This document shows positions 8,390 through 17,336 of a DNA stretch of 64,000 bases, piece after piece (positions within the stretch are counted from its first letter, which is position 1; the number at the start of each line of letters is the position of its first letter). The position numbers and the translations under genes are program-made. Source of the DNA: JBBCJR01 sp037190805 (GTDB taxonomy: Bacteria; Pseudomonadota; Alphaproteobacteria; Sphingomonadales; Sphingomonadaceae); assembly GCA_037190805.1 (NCBI GenBank), contig JBBCJR010000004.1, positions 248,001-312,000 of the forward strand, given 5' to 3'. The notes below the pieces were generated by a model. The model did not search any database. It saw nothing but the letters and a program-made list of their open reading frames with translations, and was not told the DNA's origin.

Positions 8390-9442
8390 TTATTCCGCCG
8401 CCACTCCGGCCTGCGTGAACATATCCTCGCTGCCGCCATCCTCGTTGGCGGCAACATCGGCCTTGGCCGCCTTGCGACGGTCGAAGCTGTCCCACACCTC
8501 GTTCCAGCTGCCGCGCGTCGCCGCCTTCGAATATTCGGTCGCCCGGGTTTCGAAGAAATTGGCATGCTCGACGCCGTTCAACAACGGCTGGAGCCACGGC
8601 AGCGGATGGTCGTCGACCATGTAGATCGGCTGGAGACCAAGCTGGCCCAGCCGCCAGTCGGCGATGAAGCGGACATATTTCTTGATCTCGCGCGGCGACA
8701 TGCCGGGCACGGGACCCATTTCGAACACCAGGTCGATGAACGCATCCTCCAGCCGCACCGTTTTCTGGCACATGTCGAGAATGTCGCTCTTGACCGCCGG
8801 CGTCAGGCAATCCCGCTCCTTCACGAAGGCGTGGAACAGCCGGATGATGCCCTCGCAATGCAGACTTTCATCGCGCACGCTCCACGACACGATCTGGCCC
8901 ATGCCCTTCATCTTGTTGAAGCGTGGGAAGTTCATCAGCATCGCGAACGAGGCGAACAGCTGCAGCCCCTCGGTAAAGCCGCCGAACATGGCGAGCGTGC
9001 GGGCGATGTCCTCGTCGCTGTCGACGCCGAAGGTCGCCAGATAGTCGTGCTTGTCCTTCATCTCCTTATATTGGAGGAAGGCCGAATACTCGCTTTCCGG
9101 CATGCCGATGGTGTCGAGCAGATGGCTGTAGGCGGCGATATGCACCGTCTCCATGTTGGAGAAGGCGGTCAGCATCATCTTGATCTCGGTCGGCTTGAAC
9201 ACCCGGCCGTATTTCTCGTGATAGCAGTCCTGGACCTCGACGTCCGCCTGGGTGAAGAAGCGGAAGATCTGGGTCAGCAGGTTGCGCTCGTGGTCGGTCA
9301 GCTTCTGCGCCCAGTCGCGGCAGTCCTCGCCCAGCGGGACTTCCTCAGGCAGCCAGTGAAGCTGCTGCTGGCGCTTCCAGAAATCGAACGCCCAGGGATA
9401 TTCGAACGGCTTGTAGGTGCGGCTGGCCTGAAGAAGCGGCAT
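8390..9442 (-). CDS. nrdB: ribonucleoside-diphosphate reductase, beta subunit
   Basis: A 350-aa class I R2 protein that holds the diiron-tyrosyl cofactor and delivers the radical to NrdA for deoxynucleotide synthesis. METVHIAAYSH contains metal ligands E98 and H101 and the candidate radical Tyr105; RDESLHCEG holds the second Glu/His ligand pair. The protein begins MPLLQASRTYKPFEYPWAFDF. It lies downstream of nrdA on the same strand, separated by a 56-aa frame, as one operon. Confidence 0.95.
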   Translation of the reverse strand: MPLLQASRTYKPFEYPWAFDFWKRQQQLHWLPEEVPLGEDCRDWAQKLTDHERNLLTQIFRFFTQADVEVQDCYHEKYGRVFKPTEIKMMLTAFSNMETVHIAAYSHLLDTIGMPESEYSAFLQYKEMKDKHDYLATFGVDSDEDIARTLAMFGGFTEGLQLFASFAMLMNFPRFNKMKGMGQIVSWSVRDESLHCEGIIRLFHAFVKERDCLTPAVKSDILDMCQKTVRLEDAFIDLVFEMGPVPGMSPREIKKYVRFIADWRLGQLGLQPIYMVDDHPLPWLQPLLNGVEHANFFETRATEYSKAATRGSWNEVWDSFDRRKAAKADVAANEDGGSEDMFTQAGVAAE

Positions 9443-9453
9443 CGCTTGTCTCC

Positions 9454-9624
9454 CTACTTTCCGAGCAGCCGGTCGCGCATGGCGACCAACTGGGCATAGA
9501 CGAGATCGGAGAGGCCTTCCTCTCCGGGCGCGGCATCGGGCTGGGGCGTCACGGACGACGCTGTTTCAGGCGACGGCGCCGCGTCGTCGACCGGCTTGCG
9601 GCGGGTTACTGGCAGGCCAGACAT
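9454..9624 (-). CDS. 56-aa ORF between nrdA and nrdB
   Basis: ATG at 9624 lies inside the last codons of nrdA in another frame (19-bp overlap); TAG is at 9456-9454, 11 nt before nrdB. The peptide starts MSGLPVTRRKPVDDAAP and ends SDLVYAQLVAMRDRLLGK: a Pro/Ala/Glu-rich linker and a short amphipathic helix. No strong ribosome-binding site is visible, so translation would rely on coupling to nrdA. It fills the gap between nrdA and nrdB almost exactly, which argues for a real gene. Function unknown. Confidence 0.55.
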   Translation of the reverse strand: MSGLPVTRRKPVDDAAPSPETASSVTPQPDAAPGEEGLSDLVYAQLVAMRDRLLGK

Positions 9625-11492
9625 TCGTCATAATCCTTTGCCTCGACCGAAATCTGCTTCAGGTCGATGGTGTTGTCGGCCTCCACTCCGCCCGCAAAAC
9701 CGGCGCGCTGGATGGATTTCGACCGCAGATAATAAAGCGACTTGATACCCAGCTCCCATGCGCGGAAGTGCAGCATCAGAAGATCCCACTTCTCGACGTC
9801 GGCGGGGATGAACAGGTTCAGCGACGTCGCCTGGTCGATATAGGGTGTGCGGTCGGCCGCCAGCTCGAGCAACCAGCGCTGGTCGATCTCGAAACTGGTC
9901 TTGAACGTATCCTTCTCTTCCTGGGTCAGGAAGTCGAGGTGCTGGACCGAACCGCCCTTCTCGAGGATCGAGTTCCACACCGCGTCCGAATTCTTCGACT
10001 TCTCGATCAGCAGCTTCTCAAGATAGGGATTCTTGATCGCGAAGCTGCCCGACAGCGTCTTATGGGTGTAGATATTGGCCGGGATCGGCTCGATGCAGGC
10101 CGAGGCGCCGCCGCAGATGATCGAGATCGACGCGGTCGGCGCAATCGCCATCTTGCACGAGAAGCGTTCCATCACGCCCATGTCGGCAGCGTCCGGGCAT
10201 GGCCCGCGCTCGTGCGCGAGCAGCATCGACGCTTCGTTAACCTTGCTCGATACGTGCTTGAAAATCCGAAGATTCCAACTCTTCGCCATCGCGCCCTCGA
10301 AGGGAATTGCGCGCGCCTGGAGAAAGCTGTGGAAGCCCATGACCCCAAGGCCCACCGACCGTTCGCGCGTGGCGCTGTACTTCGCCCGGGCCATCTCGTC
10401 GGGCGCGCGGTCGATATAGTCGGTGAGGACGTTGTCGAGGAAGCGCATCACGTCCTCGACGAACTGGCGGTCGCCGTTCCACTCGTCCCAGGTTTCGAGA
10501 TTCAGCGACGACAGGCAGCACACCGCCGTCCGGTCCTGGCCGAACTGGTCCCGCCCCGTGGGCAGGGTGATTTCCGAGCACAGGTTGGATGTCGACACCT
10601 TGAGACCGACATCGCGCTGATGCTTGGGCATCGTGCTGTTCACCTTGTCGATGAACACGATATAAGGCTCGCCCGTCGCCAGCCGGGTTTCGACCAGCTT
10701 CTGGAACAGCGCGCGGGCATCGACCTCGCCCCGCTTCTCGCCGGTCTTGGGGCTCTTGAGGTCGAAGCTGCGCCCGTCGCGCACCGCCTCCATGAACTCG
10801 TCGGTCAAAAGCACGCCGTGATGGAGGTTGAGCGCCTTGCGGTTGAAGTCGCCCGAGGGCTTCCGGATCTCCAGAAACTCCTCGATCTCGGGGTGCGAGA
10901 CGTCGAGATAGCAGGCTGCCGACCCGCGCCTGAGCGAGCCCTGGCTGATCGCCAAAGTCAGTGAATCCATGACCCTGACGAACGGGATGATGCCCGAAGT
11001 CTTGCCGTTCAAACCGACATTCTCGCCAATGCCGCGCACATGGCCCCAATAGGTGCCGATGCCGCCGCCACGACTGGCCAGCCACACATTCTCGTTCCAG
11101 GTGCCGACAATACCCTCGAGGCTGTCGTCGACCGAGTTCAGATAACAGGAGATCGGCAGGCCCCGACCCGTGCCGCCGTTCGACAGCACCGGCGTCGCCG
11201 GCATGAACCACAGGTTCGAGATATAGTCGTAAAGGCGCTGGGCGTGCGGCTGATCGTCGGCATAGGCGGCCGCGACGCGGGCAAACAGGTCCTGATAGGA
11301 TTCGCCTGGCAGCAGATAGCGATCCTTCAACGTCTCCTTACCGAAATCGGTGAGCAGCGCGTCGCGCGTGGCATCGGTTTCGACCGCGAATTTCGGCGCG
11401 CGGGCGCCCGGCCCGGCGGCCTCCGCCTCGGGGCGATCGATCACGGTTGCCTCTTCGGGCATCTGGGCCTCGCTTACGCTTGCAAAATCCAT
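9606..11492 (-). CDS. nrdA: ribonucleoside-diphosphate reductase, alpha subunit
   Basis: A 628-aa class I catalytic subunit that reduces ribonucleoside diphosphates. Visible features: SCYLNSVDDSLEGI (redox Cys region), TSNLCSEITLPT (active-site Asn-Cys-Glu), CKMAIAPTASISIICGG, and the C-terminal DECLACQ tail carrying the CxxC cysteines that accept electrons from thioredoxin or glutaredoxin. It is shorter than E. coli NrdA and has no obvious N-terminal ATP-cone, so overall activity regulation by dATP may be absent (inference). First gene of the nrdA-ORF-nrdB operon. Confidence 0.95.
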   Translation of the reverse strand: MDFASVSEAQMPEEATVIDRPEAEAAGPGARAPKFAVETDATRDALLTDFGKETLKDRYLLPGESYQDLFARVAAAYADDQPHAQRLYDYISNLWFMPATPVLSNGGTGRGLPISCYLNSVDDSLEGIVGTWNENVWLASRGGGIGTYWGHVRGIGENVGLNGKTSGIIPFVRVMDSLTLAISQGSLRRGSAACYLDVSHPEIEEFLEIRKPSGDFNRKALNLHHGVLLTDEFMEAVRDGRSFDLKSPKTGEKRGEVDARALFQKLVETRLATGEPYIVFIDKVNSTMPKHQRDVGLKVSTSNLCSEITLPTGRDQFGQDRTAVCCLSSLNLETWDEWNGDRQFVEDVMRFLDNVLTDYIDRAPDEMARAKYSATRERSVGLGVMGFHSFLQARAIPFEGAMAKSWNLRIFKHVSSKVNEASMLLAHERGPCPDAADMGVMERFSCKMAIAPTASISIICGGASACIEPIPANIYTHKTLSGSFAIKNPYLEKLLIEKSKNSDAVWNSILEKGGSVQHLDFLTQEEKDTFKTSFEIDQRWLLELAADRTPYIDQATSLNLFIPADVEKWDLLMLHFRAWELGIKSLYYLRSKSIQRAGFAGGVEADNTIDLKQISVEAKDYDECLACQ

Positions 11493-11771
11493 TTGTCCCC
11501 GTCCTTCCGGCTACGCCGTTCCACATTCGTTCGACTCGGGACAAACCCAAGTCTAGCTACCGTCCAGCCCTGTGTCGCGCGCCATTCACGGCCGCCATGG
11601 GCTTATCCCCATGTTCCACAGTCGCCGATCCCATATGGGAATTCAGCGGCCGTTCGGCGAGTCGGGCTTCAACCGCCTCAATCACTAGCTGTTGCGTGCA
11701 TGCCCCGCACCTGCTGCTAGGGATAGTGCATCCCCCTCCCCTTGGGCGCAAGTCTGAGAATCACTCTCGAC
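11493..11771. other. intergenic region upstream of nrdA
   Basis: This is the nrdA promoter side plus the leader of the MBL-fold gene. It contains TTATCCCCA (11603-11611), one mismatch from a DnaA box, which would fit cell-cycle control of nrdAB but is weak evidence. No NrdR-box pair was recognised. No convincing gene lies on either strand. Confidence 0.4.
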
Positions 11772-11890
11772 ATGAAAAATGGCGCCGCTACTCTGGGCGT
11801 CGACGGCGAACCGCGCCAAAAGATCGACCAACCGTGAAGCCTCCGCCGGGAACCAAGCCGGCGCCCAAAAGGTTCGTCGCCGGGCAATGA
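11772..11890 (+). pseudogene. possible frameshifted micro-ORF before the MBL-fold gene
   Basis: An ATG at 11772 opens MKNGAATLGVDGEPRQ and stops at 11837. The adjacent frame continues KDRPTVKPPPGTKPAPKRF and ends with TGA at 11888-11890, which overlaps the ATG of the next gene (ATGA). Joining the frames at the CCAAAAG stretch would give one Pro/Lys-rich peptide of about 39 residues. This may be a broken small gene, a frameshifting leader, or chance. No good ribosome-binding site is seen. Confidence 0.3.
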
Positions 11891-12984
11891 TCCGTAAAAA
11901 AGCCGTTCACCTTATCGTCCCCTGGTTCGTCGGCCTGTTGGTGGCGATCGTGTGGCTACCGGTGGCCGCGCCACCCCTGTTCGACGACATCTATTATCGT
12001 GGGCCGGTGTCCGACCATTTCGAGGGGCAGCGCTTCTTCAATCCCGATGGATCATTCGGTACCGGCGGCTCACAACGACCATCGCCCTTCCGGATGGTGC
12101 GATTCGCAACGGGGCGGGAACGGACGCCATGGCCAAACACGATCGCGGTCACCCCGAGCCGCCCGCCGGCCAGAGTGGCCGGCAGCGCAATGCGCGCCAC
12201 ATGGGTGGGCCATGCAACGGTGCTGGTGCAGACACAGGGGCTCAACATCCTCACCGATCCGACCTGGTCCGATCTTGCCAGTCCGCTACCTCCGTTCGGG
12301 CCGCGCCGGGTGCGGGCACCAGGGGTGAGATTCGATGACCTGCCACCGATCGATGTCGTACTGGTCAGCCACAACCACTACGACCATCTTGACCTGGCGA
12401 CCTTGCGGCGGCTGTGGGCGCGCGACCGACCGCTGATCGTTACCAGCCTCGGCAATGACACACTGCTCGCCCGCGCGGACATTCCTGCTCACGCCCTGGA
12501 TTGGGATCAGCGATTGACGGTCAGGCCCGGAATCGACGTGATCGTCGAGCGGGTGCATCATTGGGGTTCGCGCTGGCTGGCCGACCGTAACCGCGCCCTG
12601 TGGTCGGGCTTCACCATCACTCTCCCCGGCGGAAACCTGTTCTTCGCTGGCGATACCGGCATGGGCAGCGGCAGTTGGGCCGACGAAGCGGGCCAACGCG
12701 GACCTGTCCGGCTCGCCCTGCTGCCCATCGGCGCATATCGCCCGCGAGAGCTGATGAGCGGCAATCACCTCAGCCCCGCCGAGGCGGTGAAGATCTTCCA
12801 ACGCCTTGGAGCGGAACAGGCGCTGGGGATTCATTGGGGCACCTTCCCCCTGTCCAACGAGGGGATGGACGAGCCCAAGGCGGACTTGGCGGCCGCGCTG
12901 TCGACGGCCGGCGTCTTGCCCGAACGGTTCCAGGCCATCGATGTCGGCGCCACGCTGTCGCTGCCGCCGATCGATCAGCCGTAA
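11887..12984 (+). CDS. MBL-fold metallohydrolase, UlaG/NAPE-PLD-like, membrane-anchored
   Basis: A 365-aa protein with one N-terminal membrane segment or signal anchor (about 9-27). The metallo-beta-lactamase domain has WVGHATVLV (about 106-114), LTDPTWSD, the HNHYDHLD metal motif (H162, H164, D166, H167), FAGDTGMG (further Asp ligand), and a C-terminal GIHWGTF His. This pattern matches the UlaG/RomA/NAPE-PLD-like group, which includes phospholipase and lactonase activities; the substrate here cannot be read from sequence. Start 11887 (MIRKKAVHLIVPWF) is preferred because it opens the anchor segment. Confidence 0.88.
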   Translation: MIRKKAVHLIVPWFVGLLVAIVWLPVAAPPLFDDIYYRGPVSDHFEGQRFFNPDGSFGTGGSQRPSPFRMVRFATGRERTPWPNTIAVTPSRPPARVAGSAMRATWVGHATVLVQTQGLNILTDPTWSDLASPLPPFGPRRVRAPGVRFDDLPPIDVVLVSHNHYDHLDLATLRRLWARDRPLIVTSLGNDTLLARADIPAHALDWDQRLTVRPGIDVIVERVHHWGSRWLADRNRALWSGFTITLPGGNLFFAGDTGMGSGSWADEAGQRGPVRLALLPIGAYRPRELMSGNHLSPAEAVKIFQRLGAEQALGIHWGTFPLSNEGMDEPKADLAAALSTAGVLPERFQAIDVGATLSLPPIDQP

Positions 12985-13784
12985 AGGCCAAGCCGGGCGA
13001 TATCCTCGGCGGATAACGCCAGTCCGAAGCGCTCCATCAAAGTCCGCCGATAGCTCTCCGCGTCCAGCACCTCCGTCGCACCGGAGGGCAGCGACAGGCG
13101 ACGGTCCACAAGAGAGATGAAGCCCTCATCCGACGTCAGCCGGCTGAGCACCAGCATCCGCACAAAGCGCGAGTCGGGCGCGGTCGCCGTGTAATGATTG
13201 GCCATGGCGATGTCGGCCGGCCATATCGGCTCGTCGCGGAAGCCATATTGGCGCACCCATTCTCCCCGCTTGTCGGCGCGCTCCAACATCCAGCCGCCCG
13301 GCCCTTCCTGGCGTAGCCGGAGGGGCACGCCGTCGGCATCCGTCGCTTGCGCGCCCTCGACAATCGGCAGAACCGCTGTTCCTGCAGCGCCAAAACCGGC
13401 GTCGGCTAGCCAGGTCCGCCCCTCGATCGCCACCGCAAGCACGAGGTGCGTGCGGGGCGGTGGCTGCGCGTCGTCGGGCAAGCCCAACCACACCCGCGCC
13501 AGCATCGGCCTGACTGTCAGGCCAAGCGCCTCCAGAGCCCGCCCGAACAGGCCGTTATGTTCGAAGCAATACCCACCACGCTCCCGAACCACGAGCTTGT
13601 CGAACACATGTTCAGGCGCGAGGTCGACACCCCGGCCCAGCCGGATATCGAGATTTTCGAACGCGATCGCGACCCGGTGGGCGCGCTGGATGTCATTCAC
13701 GGCTATCGCATCGACACGAAGCGGCCGGGACAGGCCGATGCGATGGAAATAGGCTTCGAGCCAGTCCGACACGCCGCGGGTCAA
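12975..13784 (-). CDS. arylamine N-acetyltransferase
   Basis: A 269-aa NAT-family enzyme that transfers acetyl from acetyl-CoA to arylamines or related substrates. The catalytic triad is visible: Cys73 in RGGYCFEHN, His113 in RTHLVL and Asp128 in WLADAGFG. Length is typical. Its start overlaps the stop of the upstream 2OG-Fe(II) oxygenase gene by 4 nt, so the two are one operon. Its 3' end runs 10 nt into the convergent MBL-fold gene. A dedicated pathway substrate is possible given the oxygenase partner but is not evident. Confidence 0.9.
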   Translation of the reverse strand: MTRGVSDWLEAYFHRIGLSRPLRVDAIAVNDIQRAHRVAIAFENLDIRLGRGVDLAPEHVFDKLVVRERGGYCFEHNGLFGRALEALGLTVRPMLARVWLGLPDDAQPPPRTHLVLAVAIEGRTWLADAGFGAAGTAVLPIVEGAQATDADGVPLRLRQEGPGGWMLERADKRGEWVRQYGFRDEPIWPADIAMANHYTATAPDSRFVRMLVLSRLTSDEGFISLVDRRLSLPSGATEVLDAESYRRTLMERFGLALSAEDIARLGLYG

Positions 13785-14620
13785 CGAAACGGGTTCAGCC
13801 GTCGGGCCACCGATTGCAGCCGAGGCGGCACCCAGTCATTGACCAGATGGTTGAACCGAACGCTCCAGTCCGGACGATCCGTGCTGTCGGGCCTGACCTG
13901 AAAGGTGGTGGTCCGCTGCTTGATATCCTGCATCCCATCCGGCCGCGCGGTATAATAATAGGTCGCGATCGACCGACGCGAACGGTCCGGCGGGCATTGC
14001 AGCGGGTCGGGATGACCATGAAAACTATCGAGGTCGGTGTTGAACACCACCGCCCTGCCGATCAGCGGTTGCACGGCGACCTGGGCGGCGGTCATCTGAC
14101 GATCCCAAAGCTCCAGATTGCCACCGAAATCAGCTGCCCAGTCGTCATTCAGATAGATCAGCAGATTCAACCGGCGTTCCAGCTGAAGCATGCCGTGAAT
14201 ATTGAAGTCGGCGTGAACGCCCAGATGCCCGCCCCGCTTGATCTCGTGCAGTCCTCCGCCAACGAAATAAGGATCAGGGATCAAGCCGCTGATGCCCGTC
14301 ATTTCCTCCAGGAAGCCCAAAATGGCGGGGCTGTTGAGTTCGATCAGCAGGTTGCGCAGCCGACGGCCGGCGACTTCGGCGGGCGCGAACTGAAATTTCA
14401 GGCGCTCCTGAGCCCGATCGAAGTAGCCCTTGTCTGCGAATGACGGAAATTCCGGCAACAGAGCCCGCAACAGATCGGCATCGAGGAAGCCGTCCATCAC
14501 GATATGAGGAAATGGTGTTGCCGAGCGATAGCCGGCTGCCCGCGCGGCACCGGCCGCACGACATTCTGTCTCGTCAAAAAACAGGTAATCGTCTGCCTGA
14601 TGCACCGTCAGCACTGTCAT
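13781..14620 (-). CDS. 2OG-Fe(II) oxygenase family protein
   Basis: A 279-aa non-haem iron dioxygenase of the prolyl-4-hydroxylase-like branch. Iron ligands are H136 and D138 in GVHADFNIH and a distal His in SFHGHPDPL (about 201); the 2-oxoglutarate-binding Arg lies in RSRRSIATYYY (about 213-216). The core YLNDDWAADFGGNLELWD is typical of the family. It may hydroxylate a protein or small metabolite; the target is unknown. Translationally coupled to the downstream N-acetyltransferase (4-nt overlap). Confidence 0.88.
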   Translation of the reverse strand: MTVLTVHQADDYLFFDETECRAAGAARAAGYRSATPFPHIVMDGFLDADLLRALLPEFPSFADKGYFDRAQERLKFQFAPAEVAGRRLRNLLIELNSPAILGFLEEMTGISGLIPDPYFVGGGLHEIKRGGHLGVHADFNIHGMLQLERRLNLLIYLNDDWAADFGGNLELWDRQMTAAQVAVQPLIGRAVVFNTDLDSFHGHPDPLQCPPDRSRRSIATYYYTARPDGMQDIKQRTTTFQVRPDSTDRPDWSVRFNHLVNDWVPPRLQSVARRLNPFR

Positions 14621-14812
14621 CTAATCCCTCATCAACGACCATGGGCTCCGCGCGACGACGCCTTATCGCAAGATCCGCAACCTGAGCAGCCCAATCCTCA
14701 TGTTTCTGGCTGACCCCGTCCGATAAAAGCACCACCTGCGCGCGCTCAAAGATTGGGCGTCTGTATCGCGGTATGATTGCGGCATCGTTATCGCCGACCC
14801 ATATTGCAGCCC

Positions 14813-17008
<2,196 letters not shown>

Positions 17009-17057
17009 TCCCATTTCACGCGCTCGCGCTTTCTCTTGAGGGAACAGGAGCGCTCCG

Positions 17058-17207
17058 ATGATCCGCAAATTGCAGTCGGGCGATTACCGCCTCTATTCGC
17101 GCAAAGTCGATCCCAAGACCGGCAAGCGTCGTAACCTCGGTACTTTTCCAACCCGCGCCGCGGCGGAAAAGCATGAGCGCGAAGTCCAGTATTTCAAACG
17201 TAGTTAG
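17058..17207 (+). CDS. 49-aa conserved-looking small basic protein
   Basis: A short gene begins with ATG at 17058, AGGAG 7 nt upstream, and ends at TAG 17205-17207. The peptide opens MIRKLQSGDYRLYSRKVD and continues KTGKRRNLGTFPTRAAAEKHEREVQYFKRS. This resembles small uncharacterised proteins often found in proteobacteria, with the 'YRLYSRK-NLGTFxTRxAAEKHEREVQYFK' pattern. It is strongly basic and soluble, so nucleic-acid binding is plausible. It follows uvrB by 49 nt and is probably co-transcribed. Confidence 0.85.
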   Translation: MIRKLQSGDYRLYSRKVDPKTGKRRNLGTFPTRAAAEKHEREVQYFKRS

Positions 17208-17228
17208 CGGCTGACCTCCCCACCGATT

Positions 17229-17273
17229 CCGCCTCCACCCAGTCGCCCGGTTTCGGGAGGCGGGTGGAGGCGG
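17229..17273. terminator. strong hairpin between convergent genes
   Basis: CCGCCTCCACCC (17229-17240) pairs perfectly with GGGTGGAGGCGG (17262-17273). The loop contains a further CCCG/CGGG stem (17246-17249 with 17254-17257). It lies between the 49-aa gene (+) and the TonB-dependent receptor (-), so it likely terminates both. No U-tract follows on either strand. Confidence 0.7.
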
Positions 17274-17336
17274 CTCGGCGACGCCAGAGGGGGAGCCCCG
17301 ACGATGTCGTCCCTCCGCCGTCAGCGAGATGGAGCC

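Noticed and set aside
11603..11611. DnaA box near nrdA (TTATCCCCA)
   Set aside because: One mismatch, a single copy and no cluster; not enough to call a DnaA-controlled promoter or an origin.
14621..14812. SOS box upstream of uvrB
   Set aside because: No GTTC-N7-GTTC or close variant was found in the gap.
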